Positions 50,483 through 59,776 of a stretch of DNA of 64,000 bases are shown one piece after another. The position numbers and the translations under genes were made by a program. This DNA comes from Pseudomonadota bacterium (GTDB lineage Bacteria; Pseudomonadota; Gammaproteobacteria; Steroidobacterales; Woeseiaceae), in NCBI GenBank assembly GCA_022560695.1, contig JADFSP010000008.1, positions 1-64,000 on the forward strand, in the 5' to 3' direction. The stretch's first letter is position 1; every line of letters begins with the position of its first letter. The notes under the pieces were generated by a model, which had not been told where the DNA came from, did not search any database, and worked only from the letters and a program-made list of their open reading frames with translations.

Positions 50483-51578
50483 ATGGAAACGAGTCAGATC
50501 AGGAACACGATAGAAGATCTTGCTGAACGCACCAAAGCGTTGAGGGGGTATCTTTGACTACGACGGCAAGGCAGAGCGGCTGACGGAGGTCCAGCGAGAG
50601 CTCGAACAACCCGACATCTGGAACGTCCCCGAGCGAGCGCAGGCGCTTGGTCAGGAACGTGCACAGCTGGAACAGGTTGTCGTCGCGCTCGATGAGCTTG
50701 CAGCCGGTATCGATGATGCTGGCGAATTGCTGTCACTTGCCGTCGTCGAGGACGATGCCGAGACCGTTGCCGATGTCGTCAAAGACCTGCAGGGGTTCGA
50801 AACTCGCATCGCAGAGCTCGAATTCCGGCGCATGTTCGCCGGCGAAATGGATTCGAGTAATGCCTATCTCGACATACAGTCCGGTGCTGGTGGAACCGAA
50901 GCGCAGGATTGGGCCGAAATGTTGTTGCGCATGTACCTGCGCTGGGCCGAGGCGCACGGCTTCAAGACAGAGGTCATTGAGGTGTCGGCCGGTGAAGTGG
51001 CCGGCATCAAGAGCGCAACGGTGCACGTGATCGGCGACTACAGCTATGGCTGGTTGCGCACTGAAACCGGTGTGCACCGACTCGTTCGCAAGTCGCCCTT
51101 TGACTCGGGAAATCGACGGCATACCTCGTTCGCCTCCATATTCGTCTCGCCGGAAGTGGACGACAAAATTGACATCGACATCAATCCGTCTGACCTGCGC
51201 ATCGATGTGTACCGGGCCAGTGGCGCCGGTGGCCAGCACGTCAACCGCACAGAGTCTGCCGTACGCATTACGCACCTGCCGACGAATATTGTCGTGCAAT
51301 GCCAGAACGACCGCTCTCAGCACAAGAACAAGGCATCCGCGATGAATCAGCTCAAGGCGAAGCTGTACGAATTCGAAATGCAAAAGCGACGCGCGGAGGC
51401 GTCGGCCGTTGAAGAGAGCAAGGCCGATGTGGGGTGGGGCAGCCAGATTCGTTCCTATGTACTCGATCAGAGCCGAATCAAGGATTTGCGTACCGGCATA
51501 GAAACCGGTAACACTCAGGCCGTGCTCGACGGTGATCTCGATTGCTTCATCGAGGCGAGCCTCAAGCAGGGATTGTAA
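50483..51578 (+). CDS. prfB: peptide chain release factor 2 (programmed +1 frameshift)
   Basis: Recognises UAA and UGA. Translation starts at ATG 50483, reads 24 codons to CTT (50552-50554), then meets an in-frame TGA (50555-50557). A +1 shift continues at GAC (50556-50558) to the stop at 51578, giving 364 residues (E. coli 365). The SPF codon-recognition motif lies in [16 protein letters not shown] and the catalytic GGQ in [16 protein letters not shown]. The arrangement recJ-prfB-lysS is conserved. Confidence 0.97.
50542..50558 (+). promoter_or_regulatory. RF2 autoregulatory +1 frameshift site
   Basis: The internal Shine-Dalgarno AGGGGG is followed by TATCTTTGAC, the classic prfB slippery CTT-TGA-C. 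When RF2 is scarce the ribosome slips forward one base past UGA; when abundant it terminates. The arrangement is seen directly; the mechanism is established for this family. Confidence 0.97.
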
Positions 51579-51591
51579 TCGCGGAAGACAC

Positions 51592-53094
51592 GTGTCAAAC
51601 GAAAACGAAAAAGACGAAAGCAAACTGATCGCCGAGCGGCGTAGAAAGCTTGACGCGATGCGCGAGCGCGGCAACGCGTACCCGAACGATTTTCGCCGTA
51701 ATGCGCTTGCCGATGAGTTGCAACAAACCTATGGACCGCGTGACAACGAGGCATTGTTGCATGACAAGGTCGACGTTGCCGTTGCGGGACGAATGATGGC
51801 CAAGCGCGTCATGGGAAAGGCCAGTTTCATCGAACTGCAGGATCGCTCCGGTCGCATCCAGGTGCGGCTGGAACAAGGCCGTTTGCCGGATACGGTGTAT
51901 CAGGATTTCAAGAAGTGGGACGTCGGCGATATCGTCGCAGCGACGGGCACGTTGTTCAAAACGAAGACGGGCGAACTCACGGTAATGGCCGATCAGCTGC
52001 GGCTGCTTAGCAAATCGTTGCGCCCGTTGCCTGAGAAATTTCACGGCCTTGCCGATCAGGAAACGCGTTATCGACAGCGCTACCTGGATTTGATCGTGAA
52101 TGACGGCAGCCGCGACGTATTTCGTAAACGGTCCGCCATCGTCGCGTACATCCGGGCGTTTCTCGATTCGCAGGACTATCTCGAGGTTGAAACGCCGATG
52201 ATGCAGACGACGCCCGGCGGAGCGATCGCGAGACCGTTTACGACACACCATAACGCGCTTGACATGCCCCTTTTCCTGCGCGTTGCCCCGGAATTGAATC
52301 TGAAGCGACTGATCGTCGGCGGTTTCGAGCGCGTGTACGAGATCAATCGCAATTTTCGCAATGAGGGCGTATCGGCGCAGCACAGTCCCGAATTCACGAT
52401 GCTCGAGTTGTACCGTGCATACGCGGACTACCAGGATCTGATCGAGATGCTCGAGGTGATGCTGCGTGGCATGGCGGATGCAATTCTCGGCACGACCGTG
52501 ATTCGATATCAGGGAGAGGAATTCGATTTCTCCAAGCCGTTTCAATGTATGACCATCGAAGAAGTGATCAAACAGGTCAACCCGGACTTTAATGCAAGCC
52601 GCATGCGCGATCGCGATTATCTCGTCTCAGTTTGCGAAAAACTCGGCATAACGGTCAAGGACAATTACGGTGCCGGCAAGTTACAAATCGAGATTTTTGA
52701 GAAGAGCGGAGAAAATGAATTGCGGCAGCCGACGTTTGTGACACAGTATCCGACGGAAGTCTCGCCGTTGTCCCGGCGCAATGATGATGATCCGTTCCTG
52801 ACCGATCGATTCGAATTTTTTGTCGCAGGCCGCGAAATTGCCAATGGATTCTCAGAGCTCAACGATCCAGAGGACCAGGCGGAGCGGTTTCGGGCGCAGG
52901 CCATGAATCGTGAAGCTGGCGACGACGAAGCGATGGCGTACGATCATGATTACATTCGTGCCCTCGAATACGGCATGCCGCCGACGGCCGGAATCGGCGT
53001 CGGCATCGACCGGCTGGTCATGTTGTTTACCGATTCGCCGTCGATTCGCGACGTGTTGTTGTTTCCGCACATGCGACCGGAAGTCTTCGACTGA
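51592..53094 (+). CDS. lysS: lysyl-tRNA synthetase (class II)
   Basis: Charges tRNA-Lys. The OB-fold anticodon domain ([23 protein letters not shown]) precedes the class II core. Motif 2 is [20 protein letters not shown] and motif 3 is [15 protein letters not shown] at 51592 after GGAAG gives 500 residues (E. coli LysS 505). Directly downstream of prfB, as in E. coli. Confidence 0.97.
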   Translation: MSNENEKDESKLIAERRRKLDAMRERGNAYPNDFRRNALADELQQTYGPRDNEALLHDKVDVAVAGRMMAKRVMGKASFIELQDRSGRIQVRLEQGRLPDTVYQDFKKWDVGDIVAATGTLFKTKTGELTVMADQLRLLSKSLRPLPEKFHGLADQETRYRQRYLDLIVNDGSRDVFRKRSAIVAYIRAFLDSQDYLEVETPMMQTTPGGAIARPFTTHHNALDMPLFLRVAPELNLKRLIVGGFERVYEINRNFRNEGVSAQHSPEFTMLELYRAYADYQDLIEMLEVMLRGMADAILGTTVIRYQGEEFDFSKPFQCMTIEEVIKQVNPDFNASRMRDRDYLVSVCEKLGITVKDNYGAGKLQIEIFEKSGENELRQPTFVTQYPTEVSPLSRRNDDDPFLTDRFEFFVAGREIANGFSELNDPEDQAERFRAQAMNREAGDDEAMAYDHDYIRALEYGMPPTAGIGVGIDRLVMLFTDSPSIRDVLLFPHMRPEVFD

Positions 53095-53139
53095 GCTGCG
53101 CAACTCGCGCGCCCGTATATCATGTGTAGCAGGTCGATG

Positions 53140-53201
53140 CGCGGTACAGGTTTGCGAAGCATGAAGCTCGCGAAGCGAGCAGCGAGCAAGCCTGTACCGC
53201 G
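53140..53201. repeat. large imperfect inverted repeat
   Basis: Sixteen-base arms (53140-53155 and 53186-53201, one mismatch, core CGCGGTACAGG) enclose a second hairpin (GCTCGC-GAA-GCGAGC). It lies in the lysS-ygfZ gap, where genes are convergent. Confidence 0.7.
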
Positions 53202-53221
53202 AATTGGGCTGCGCCGTAGGG

Positions 53222-53283
53222 AGGGCCTTGACGGTCAGGACGACCTAATGTCGCGGAGCACAGGGATGTGCGAGAGCGACCAG
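53222..53283. repeat. 62-bp dispersed repeat, copy A
   Basis: Matches, in reverse complement, 57638-57699 at about 57 of 62 positions. No ORF is credible here on either strand. Confidence 0.8.
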
Positions 53284-53296
53284 GCACGAAGGATTC

Positions 53297-53310
53297 GCGG
53301 CTAAAGCCGC
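53297..53310. repeat. small GCGGCT-AA-AGCCGC REP-type hairpin
   Basis: A perfect 6-bp stem with AA loop followed by TCCTACA. This resembles the REP sequences common in Pseudomonas and Xanthomonas genomes (GCGGCTTTAGCCGC type). It lies 3 bp before the ygfZ stop and may contribute to transcript ends. Confidence 0.6.
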
Positions 53311-53312
53311 TC

Positions 53313-53996
53313 CTACATGTAAGGCAAAGGAATGTGTTCGATTGACACGCCGTTGACCGACAGCGCTTCGTCGGCCCTGTCGGTCGGTATGACGGCAAGC
53401 AGATCAGTGCCGATCGCATTGAGTACCTCGCCGATATCGCGTTTGCCATCGGCTACCTTGTCACCGGCTGCTACCGGTTCGGCGCTTTGGAAGCGCAGCG
53501 TGCGCCGTTTTGTCGCGCCGCGGTAATGCGTTCGTGCAACGATCTCCTGCCCGGTGTAACAGCCTTTTTCGAAATCGATCGCGCCAAGCAGGTCGAGATT
53601 CAGCATGTGCGGTGTAAACTTCTCGGTCTGCGCCAGCCGGATTTCGGGAATGCCTGCGCGCAAATGTTTGAGCAGCTGCTCTTCCACGGAGCCGCTGAGT
53701 CCAAGCTGAACGGTGTTCACAGCCTGTGTCCCGAATTCGACCCGGGCGCGAAAACGAAACGTCAGCAGGCGCCGGGTGACTTCGTCGGCGAGATCGTCCG
53801 GCACCAGCAGTCCGTAGCCGTCGTCGATCCGGGTGACGCGCATCAGGCAGATGACGCGCCCCTTCGGGTTGCACCACGCCGCCAACAGCGGTTCTTTCTC
53901 GGGCACAAGGTCAATATCATTGCTCAGCTGGCCCTGCAGGAAGCTATGCGCATCTGTGCCCCGGGCGGTGATCAATGAGTAGGGTGAATCAGGCAT
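53313..53996 (-). CDS. ygfZ: folate-binding Fe-S cluster protein YgfZ
   Basis: GcvT-fold protein needed for maturation or repair of certain Fe-S enzymes. The family signature FEKGCYTGQEIVARTHYRG is present with the essential Cys, and DLLGAIDFEKG precedes it. The length with ATG at 53996 is 227 residues, shorter than E. coli YgfZ (326). A GTG at 54011 preceded by GGAA is a plausible alternative. Divergent from the sdh locus. Confidence 0.92.
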   Translation of the reverse strand: MPDSPYSLITARGTDAHSFLQGQLSNDIDLVPEKEPLLAAWCNPKGRVICLMRVTRIDDGYGLLVPDDLADEVTRRLLTFRFRARVEFGTQAVNTVQLGLSGSVEEQLLKHLRAGIPEIRLAQTEKFTPHMLNLDLLGAIDFEKGCYTGQEIVARTHYRGATKRRTLRFQSAEPVAAGDKVADGKRDIGEVLNAIGTDLLAVIPTDRADEALSVNGVSIEHIPLPYM

Positions 53997-54073
53997 TTTC
54001 TGTCGTTTCACGATTCCGTCACAAATTATCCTGTGACCATGCAGCTGTTTACACGGTCTGGCATACTGCCGTT

Positions 54074-54259
54074 ATGCCCGTTAAGCACCCGGACAATCAG
54101 GTCGAGACGGCCGCAACCAGGCCCGAGCCGACCGACAGCGATGATACCGCGGTACGACCGGATGGCGAGCATTCCCCGAAGGAAATAGGCGGGCGAGGCG
54201 GCCCTGACCCGACGCGTTACGGGGATTGGGAAAAGGCTGGCCGTTGCATTGATTTCTGA
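54074..54259 (+). CDS. DUF1674 (SdhAF4-like) succinate dehydrogenase assembly factor
   Basis: A 61-residue protein. Its C-terminal half carries the DUF1674 signature KEIGGRGGPDPTRYGDWEKAG, ending RCIDF. Eukaryotic homologue SDHAF4 binds flavinylated SdhA and promotes its assembly with SdhB. It lies 21 bp upstream of sdhC, consistent with that job. The N-terminal half is polar and low-complexity. ATG at 54074 chosen; an upstream in-frame start would overlap ygfZ. Confidence 0.85.
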   Translation: MPVKHPDNQVETAATRPEPTDSDDTAVRPDGEHSPKEIGGRGGPDPTRYGDWEKAGRCIDF

Positions 54260-54280
54260 ATAATCAAATGAAGTGAAAGC

Positions 54281-54658
54281 ATGAGTGATTCTGGCAGGCC
54301 ACTGTCACCACATCTTTCGATTTACCGTTGGCCCGTGTCGATGGCGACGTCGATTCTGCATCGGGCCACGGGTGTTGCGATGTCGGTCGGCCTCGTCATA
54401 TTCGCGGTCTGGTTGATGCAAACGGCGGCCGGTCCGGAACAGTACGCCAGGTTCAGCGGGCTGATGTCGTCGCTGTTCGGCAAACTGACGCTGATCGGCT
54501 GGAGCTACGCGTTCTTCTTTCACCTCAGCAATGGCGTTCGCCACCTGGTTTGGGATGCTGGTTATGGCTTTGAAAGGCAGCAGGTCGACGCTTCAGCGTG
54601 GTTCGTACTGGTTCTATCCATCTTGCTCACCGCCGCTTTCTGGGTGGTGCTGCCATGA
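54281..54658 (+). CDS. sdhC: succinate dehydrogenase cytochrome b556 subunit
   Basis: Membrane anchor binding haem b and ubiquinone. The conserved RPLSPHLSIYRWPVSMATSI and SILHRATG are quinone-site features, and the haem-ligand His lies in FFHLSNGVRHLVWD. It has 125 residues with three helices. Its stop overlaps sdhD as ATGA. Confidence 0.96.
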   Translation: MSDSGRPLSPHLSIYRWPVSMATSILHRATGVAMSVGLVIFAVWLMQTAAGPEQYARFSGLMSSLFGKLTLIGWSYAFFFHLSNGVRHLVWDAGYGFERQQVDASAWFVLVLSILLTAAFWVVLP

Positions 54659-55035
54659 GTTTGCGCACGCCGCTCGGTCGCGCTCTTGGCCTCGGCACGG
54701 CCAGGGCAGGTACCGAACACTGGTGGGCGCAGCGCGTCTCGGCCGTAGCATTGCTGCTGCTCGGAACATGGTTCGTGATTGCGCTCGTGATGCTCGATGG
54801 CCTGGATTATGCGGCTGCCGTTGCATTCATTGGCGCACCCTGGAACAGTGTTCTGCTCATATTATTAAGTGTGATGCTCGCTTATCACTCCTACCTCGGC
54901 GTGCAAGTCGTCGTTGAGGACTATGTGCATGCGCCGGGCATCAAGGTCGTATCCCTGATGCTCTCCCGATTCGCGCACATTTTTGTCGCAGTTACTGCCG
55001 TGTATGCCGTTTTCAAGATCGGTGTCGGCGCATGA
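54655..55035 (+). CDS. sdhD: succinate dehydrogenase membrane anchor subunit
   Basis: Second anchor subunit, 126 residues with three helices (VAISAL-type first helix, [23 protein letters not shown]). The His/Tyr of [17 protein letters not shown] supply the haem and quinone environment. ATG at 54655 is used; its 3' end overlaps sdhA as ATGA. Confidence 0.95.
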   Translation: MSLRTPLGRALGLGTARAGTEHWWAQRVSAVALLLLGTWFVIALVMLDGLDYAAAVAFIGAPWNSVLLILLSVMLAYHSYLGVQVVVEDYVHAPGIKVVSLMLSRFAHIFVAVTAVYAVFKIGVGA

Positions 55036-56816
55036 GCGACTACGAATTCATCGATCATAGCTACGACGTCGTCGTCATCGGAGCCGGTGGCGCCGGTCTT
55101 CGCGCAACCTTCGGACTTGCCGAGGCGGGGTTCAAGATCGCCTGTGTCACGAAGGTATTTCCGACTCGAAGCCACACGGTCGCGGCGCAGGGCGGCATTA
55201 GCGCGGCGCTCGGCAATATGGGGCAGGACGACTGGCGCTGGCACATGTACGACACGATCAAAGGATCCGACTGGCTCGGCGACCAGGATGCGATCGAGTA
55301 TATGTGCAAGGAAGCTGCCGGCGCGGTCATCGAACTGGAGCACTACGGCGTGCCTTTTTCGCGTACCGAAGACGGCCGTATCTATCAGCGCCCATTCGGC
55401 GGTATGACGACACGCTATGGCGAGGGCACGGCGCAGCGTACCTGTGCGGCAGCCGATCGTACCGGCCACGCGATGTTGCATGCGCTGTATCAGCAGTCGC
55501 TGAAACATGATGCCGAGTTTTACATCGAATACTTCGCGGTCGACCTGATCATGGAGGACGGTGCCTGTCGCGGCGTCGTTGCCATCGACCTTGCGACAGG
55601 CCGGGTGCACCGGTTTCGCTCACACAAGGTTGTCCTGGCTACAGGCGGCTACGGCCGCGCATACTTCTCTTGCACGTCGGCACATACCTGTACCGGGGAT
55701 GGCAGCGCGATGGTGATGCGCGCCGGGCTGCCTGTGCAGGACATGGAGTTCGTGCAGTTTCACCCAACCGGAATTTACGGCGCCGGCATGCTGATCACCG
55801 AGGGCGTTCGCGGCGAGGGCGGTTACCTGACGAATTCGGATGGCGAGCGCTTCATGGAGCGCTATGCGCCGAATGCCAAGGACCTGGCCTCGCGTGATGT
55901 TGTGAGCCGTGCGATGACGATCGAGATTCGTGAAGGCCGCGGCGTCGGCGAACACGCGGATCATATTCATTTGCACCTGGAGCATCTCGGGCCCGCGATT
56001 GTCGACGAGCGCCTGCCGGGCATCGCCGAATCGGCAAGAATATTCGCTGGCGTCGACGTCACCAAGTCGCCGATCCCGGTGCTGCCGACCGTGCACTACA
56101 ACATGGGCGGTGTTCCGGCGAACTACAAAGGTGAAGTCGTCACCTTGCGTGACGGTGATCCCGAGGCTGTTGTGCCGGGACTCATGGCGGTCGGCGAGGC
56201 AGCGTGCGTGTCCGTGCACGGGGCCAATCGCCTCGGATCCAACTCGCTGCTGGACCTGGTCGTGTTTGGCCGCGCCGCCGCTCATCAATGCGCCAGGACG
56301 ATGCAGCCTGGCAGCCGGCATCGACCACTGTCGCCCGACGCAGGGCAAAACAGCGTCGAGCGCATCGACAGGATACGCAATGCGAGCGGCGACACGCCAA
56401 CTGCGGACCTTCGCGTGGAAATGCAAAAGATCATGCAGAATCATGCGGCCGTATTTCGCACCGGCGAATCGCTGACCGAAGGTGTCGCGCTTCTCCAGCA
56501 GACTTTCGCGACTTTCGCTGATGTGAGCGTTGCCGACCGGTCGATGGTGTGGAACACTGACCTCGTCGAGACGCTGGAGCTGGAAAATTTGTTGTTCAAT
56601 GCAGTGGCAACGATTGAGTCGGCGACCAATCGCCTTGAAAGCAGGGGCGCGCATGCGCGCGAGGATTATCCTGACCGCGACGACGACAGCTGGATGAAAC
56701 ACACTTTGGCCTGGGTGGATGACGCAGGCCGGGTATCGTTCGATTATCGGCCGGTACACCAGGACACTTTGACGCGTGACGTCGAATCCGTGCCGCCGAA
56801 AGCTCGCGTTTATTAG
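55032..56816 (+). CDS. sdhA: succinate dehydrogenase flavoprotein subunit
   Basis: Oxidises succinate to fumarate with covalent FAD. The dinucleotide motif is [13 protein letters not shown]. The FAD-linked His is in [17 protein letters not shown]. The conserved HPTGIYGAG and [15 protein letters not shown] are present. It has 594 residues (E. coli 588). It works with SdhBCD encoded on either side. Confidence 0.98.
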   Translation: MSDYEFIDHSYDVVVIGAGGAGLRATFGLAEAGFKIACVTKVFPTRSHTVAAQGGISAALGNMGQDDWRWHMYDTIKGSDWLGDQDAIEYMCKEAAGAVIELEHYGVPFSRTEDGRIYQRPFGGMTTRYGEGTAQRTCAAADRTGHAMLHALYQQSLKHDAEFYIEYFAVDLIMEDGACRGVVAIDLATGRVHRFRSHKVVLATGGYGRAYFSCTSAHTCTGDGSAMVMRAGLPVQDMEFVQFHPTGIYGAGMLITEGVRGEGGYLTNSDGERFMERYAPNAKDLASRDVVSRAMTIEIREGRGVGEHADHIHLHLEHLGPAIVDERLPGIAESARIFAGVDVTKSPIPVLPTVHYNMGGVPANYKGEVVTLRDGDPEAVVPGLMAVGEAACVSVHGANRLGSNSLLDLVVFGRAAAHQCARTMQPGSRHRPLSPDAGQNSVERIDRIRNASGDTPTADLRVEMQKIMQNHAAVFRTGESLTEGVALLQQTFATFADVSVADRSMVWNTDLVETLELENLLFNAVATIESATNRLESRGAHAREDYPDRDDDSWMKHTLAWVDDAGRVSFDYRPVHQDTLTRDVESVPPKARVY

Positions 56817-56837
56817 TCTGCTTACAGGAGCCCGACC

Positions 56838-57617
56838 GTGGCTGATTTCAGATTGCCGCCAAATTCCCGGATCCGGAAAGGTGAAAATTTTCGGCTGACT
56901 GGCAGTGCCGGCAACGTGCGTCGATTTGCAGTGTACCGGTACGATCCGGACAGCGGCGAAAACCCGCGCCTGGACACCTACGAAGTGGACATGGATCACT
57001 GCGGCCCGATGGTGCTCGACGCGCTCATTAAGATAAAGAACGAAATTGATGCGACCCTGACTTTCCGGCGGTCCTGCCGCGAAGGCATCTGCGGTAGTTG
57101 TGCCATGAACATCGATGGAAGTAACACACTCGCGTGCACCCTGGCCGTCGAGGATGTTCGCGGCGACGTGAAAGTATATCCATTGCCGCATATGCCCGTC
57201 GTCAAAGATCTCGTTCCGGATTTGACCAATTTTTATGCTCAGTACGCGTCGATCAAACCCTGGCTGCAGACGCGCACGCCACCGCCGCCAGATCGTGAGC
57301 GCTTGCAGACCAAGGAGGACCAGGAACTCATCGACGAGCCGGCCGCGTGCATCCTCTGTGCCTGCTGTTCGGCGGGTTGTCCGAGTTACTGGTGGAACAG
57401 CGACCGTTTTCTCGGTCCCGCGGCGCTGCTGGCAGCCTACCGCTGGCTCGTCGACAGCCGCGATGAGGCGACCGGCGAGCGGCTGGATGAGCTTGAAGAC
57501 CCATTTCGCCTGTATCGATGTCACACGATCATGAACTGCACTGACGCTTGTCCAAAGGGCCTCAATCCGGCGAAGGCGATCGCCGCGACCAAGAAAATGC
57601 TGGCCGAGCGCCGCTAG
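56838..57617 (+). CDS. sdhB: succinate dehydrogenase iron-sulfur subunit
   Basis: Carries the 2Fe-2S, 4Fe-4S and 3Fe-4S clusters. The plant-type motif is [13 protein letters not shown], and the ferredoxin motifs are [15 protein letters not shown] and [20 protein letters not shown] at 56838 has CAGGAG eight bases upstream. It has 259 residues. The following gap holds copy B of the 62-bp repeat before sdhE. Confidence 0.97.
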   Translation: MADFRLPPNSRIRKGENFRLTGSAGNVRRFAVYRYDPDSGENPRLDTYEVDMDHCGPMVLDALIKIKNEIDATLTFRRSCREGICGSCAMNIDGSNTLACTLAVEDVRGDVKVYPLPHMPVVKDLVPDLTNFYAQYASIKPWLQTRTPPPPDRERLQTKEDQELIDEPAACILCACCSAGCPSYWWNSDRFLGPAALLAAYRWLVDSRDEATGERLDELEDPFRLYRCHTIMNCTDACPKGLNPAKAIAATKKMLAERR

Positions 57618-57637
57618 GGGCGTGCGAATGCATCCGG

Positions 57638-57699
57638 CTGGTCGCTCCCGCACATCCCTGTGCTCCGCGACAAAAGGTCATCCTGACCGTAAAGGCCCT
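57638..57699. repeat. 62-bp dispersed repeat, copy B
   Basis: Reverse-complement match of 53222-53283 (about 57 of 62 bases). It sits in the 103-bp gap between sdhB and sdhE, so it must be transcribed with the operon if sdhE shares its promoter. Confidence 0.8.
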
Positions 57700-57720
57700 G
57701 TTACTGCGGGATATCGGAAT

Positions 57721-57960
57721 ATGCAGAAATCCAGACTCCGATGGCAGTGCCGCCGCGGCATGCGCGAACTCGATGAGCTGTTGACAAGTTATCTTGCGCG
57801 GCACTACGACGAGGCGGGCGACGGCGAAAAAGAGGCTTTCAGGCAGCTTTTGGAGCTTTCCGATCCCGAGCTGGCCGGGTATTTGTTAGGCACACAGATA
57901 CCTGGCTCCGAGCGCATCACCAATGTCGTCGAACGCATACTTTGCCGAACTTCATCCTGA
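57721..57960 (+). CDS. sdhE: FAD assembly factor SdhE
   Basis: Promotes covalent FAD attachment to SdhA. The 79-residue protein contains the RGM-RELD version of the essential RGxxE motif near the N-terminus (QCRRGMRELDELL) and the family's DPELAGYLLG region. The open frame extends upstream through the repeat but ATG at 57721 gives the right length. It overlaps the following gene by 38 bp. Confidence 0.93.
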   Translation: MQKSRLRWQCRRGMRELDELLTSYLARHYDEAGDGEKEAFRQLLELSDPELAGYLLGTQIPGSERITNVVERILCRTSS

Positions 57961-58366
57961 GCCGAAATTGCGGGTCATCGTATTGTTGTCAGGTTTGACA
58001 GCGTGCGTGGCGGGCGTTTGGCTGGTGCTGTCGATGCCGCTCGGTACGTTGCATCGCACATTGATTGTGTGTGGCTGGTTCTTTCTTTGCGGCCGTGAAA
58101 TGGTGCAGACGTGGCGCGGCTATGCATCGAGTGGCGCATTGCGCATCAGCAGCGACGCATGTATCGAGGTCAGGCTGGTTGGCGGCGAGTGGCGGACAGC
58201 CTCATTACTCGCGGGCAGTCTCGTATTGCCTGGCGTCGCCTGGCTGCGCATTTCCGTGGCGGCCGGCGGCCCTGCCTACGGCGAATTGCTGACCGGCAAC
58301 TCCCGCAAGAATGAAGACTGGCGACGCCTGCTGGTCATATGGCGCCACATTGGAGCAGCCAATTGA
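57923..58366 (+). CDS. YgfX-like membrane protein
   Basis: A 147-residue protein with two adjacent hydrophobic helices near the N-terminus (VIVLLSGLTACVAGVWLVL, RTLIVCGWFFLCGREMV), then a small soluble domain with a RLLVIWRH C-terminus, as in YgfX (CptA). In E. coli ygfX is the partner gene of sdhE (ygfY/CptB), and the order is the same here. Claims of toxin activity for YgfX are not testable from sequence. Confidence 0.8.
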   Translation: MSSNAYFAELHPEPKLRVIVLLSGLTACVAGVWLVLSMPLGTLHRTLIVCGWFFLCGREMVQTWRGYASSGALRISSDACIEVRLVGGEWRTASLLAGSLVLPGVAWLRISVAAGGPAYGELLTGNSRKNEDWRRLLVIWRHIGAAN

Positions 58367-58473
58367 AGCTGCTACCATGCCCGACCTGTGGCATCCGCGG
58401 CGCTTGCGGTGGCAAGGGCAGGTCAGTCCGCGGCACTACGTCACAAAATCATATGACGGACGCTGAATTTGCA

Positions 58474-58500
58474 GAACTTTCGCTGACCCGGCCGGTCTAT
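58474..58500 (+). promoter_or_regulatory. sigma-E-type promoter upstream of rpoE
   Basis: GAACTT (58474-58479) and TCTAT (58496-58500) are separated by exactly 16 bp, matching the sigma-E consensus GAACTT-N16-TCTGA. The position 46 bp before the rpoE start fits the known autoregulation of rpoE operons. Confidence 0.7.
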
Positions 58501-58545
58501 CCCGGAGTCGGTCGCTGTGCCAAATGACCATGAAGGCGCAACCCG

Positions 58546-59121
58546 ATGTCGAATGAATTGACCGACATAAAATTGGTCAAACGGGTCCAGAGAGGCGACA
58601 AAGGCGCGTTTGACCTGCTGGTACTCAAATACCAGCACAAGATCGTGAACCTGGTAATGCGATATGTACGAGATCCGGAGCAGGCGCTGGACATTACGCA
58701 GGAGGCCTTCATCAAGGCCTACCGGGCATTGCCGCGATTTCGTGGTGAAAGCGCGTTTTACACCTGGCTGTATCGAATCGCTGTGAATACGGCCAAGAAT
58801 TATCTTGCCGCCCAGCGCCGGCGGCCAATGGATATCGAGCTTGACCTGCAGGACCCGGAGCAGTACGAATTGCACGCACGGCTCAGGGAAACGGATACAC
58901 CGGAAGGCGTAGCGCTCAGCCACGAATTGCAGCGAACCGTTGAGCGGGCCATCGCGGCACTGCCCGATGATCTGCGTACGGCGATTATTTTGCGCGAGCT
59001 CGATGGCATGAGTTATGAGGAGATTGCACAGACGATGGAATGTCCGGTCGGAACTGTGCGTTCCAGGATTTTCAGGGCGCGTGACGCGATCAGCAAGAAA
59101 GTCGGGTCCCTGATACGATAA
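58546..59121 (+). CDS. rpoE: RNA polymerase sigma factor RpoE (sigma-24)
   Basis: ECF sigma factor for envelope stress, 191 residues as in E. coli. Region 2 contains NLVMRYVRDPEQALDITQEAFIKAY, and the promoter-melting segment is AFYTWLYRIAVNTAKNYL. Region 4 has LRELDGMSYEEIAQTMECPVGTVRSRIFRAR. Followed by rseA, rseB and rseC; rseP and bamA of the same regulon lie at 18-22 kb. Confidence 0.97.
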   Translation: MSNELTDIKLVKRVQRGDKGAFDLLVLKYQHKIVNLVMRYVRDPEQALDITQEAFIKAYRALPRFRGESAFYTWLYRIAVNTAKNYLAAQRRRPMDIELDLQDPEQYELHARLRETDTPEGVALSHELQRTVERAIAALPDDLRTAIILRELDGMSYEEIAQTMECPVGTVRSRIFRARDAISKKVGSLIR

Positions 59122-59152
59122 GTTGGCGGGTGCACCCCGTGTGTGGTGGTTT

Positions 59153-59776
59153 ATGAATGATGCGATAAAAATGCAGGTTTCGGCTTTTGTCGACGGCGAA
59201 TTGCCGGACAACGAGGCGGAGCTACTGGTGCGCAGGCTGAGCCAGGATTATGAACTGCGGCAGCAGGTCGCAGACTATCTTGCAATCGGCAGGGTGATGC
59301 GCCGAGAGTCCGGCGTGGCGGGCGTCGAGCGAATGCGCGACCGTATCTCGGCGGAACTCGATGATCGTCCATCGCAGGACAATGCCGATCGTGCGCCGAC
59401 CAGCAACCCGTCACGGCTGTTGCGGCCGTTAGCCGGCGTCGCGATCGCGGCGACGGTCGCCGTGGTCGCCATTCTTGGACTGCGGCAAACGACGGGGCCC
59501 GGGGAGCCGGGCGTCAACGAGATACCTGCCGCGGTTGCGGACGCGGCGACGGATGTCACTTACACCGAGCCCGCCCTTGGCGATGACATGTTGCGGCAGT
59601 ATCGACTCATTCATGACGAAATCTCTTCGGACTTCGACGTCAGCGATATCAATGCCAGGCTCATGACGCTGCAGTTGCGAGACGCTGTCTATTTCGAGGA
59701 GGTCTCCGACGAGCAGGACATATCGGCTGTCGATGCGGTTGAGGACCCGGCGCCCGCGAATAGCCGGCCGCAGTGA
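59153..59776 (+). CDS. rseA: sigma-E negative regulatory protein RseA/MucA
   Basis: Bitopic anti-sigma factor. The N-terminal sigma-binding domain contains MQVSAFVDGELPDNEAELLV; a single helix (LAGVAIAATVAVVAILGL) lies near residues 83-100; the periplasmic part ends in a disordered acidic tail. DegS and RseP (encoded at 18 kb) would cut it. ATG at 59153 gives 207 residues. The TTG ten codons upstream is less likely. Confidence 0.93.
   Translation: MNDAIKMQVSAFVDGELPDNEAELLVRRLSQDYELRQQVADYLAIGRVMRRESGVAGVERMRDRISAELDDRPSQDNADRAPTSNPSRLLRPLAGVAIAATVAVVAILGLRQTTGPGEPGVNEIPAAVADAATDVTYTEPALGDDMLRQYRLIHDEISSDFDVSDINARLMTLQLRDAVYFEEVSDEQDISAVDAVEDPAPANSRPQ

Noticed and set aside
55620..57653. 677-codon minus-strand open frame opposite sdhA/sdhB
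   Set aside because: It lies wholly opposite two well-identified genes, shows no recognisable domain, and long antisense frames are expected in GC-rich coding DNA.
58441..59211. 256-codon minus-strand open frame opposite rpoE
   Set aside because: Covers the sigma-E promoter and all of rpoE; no domain.
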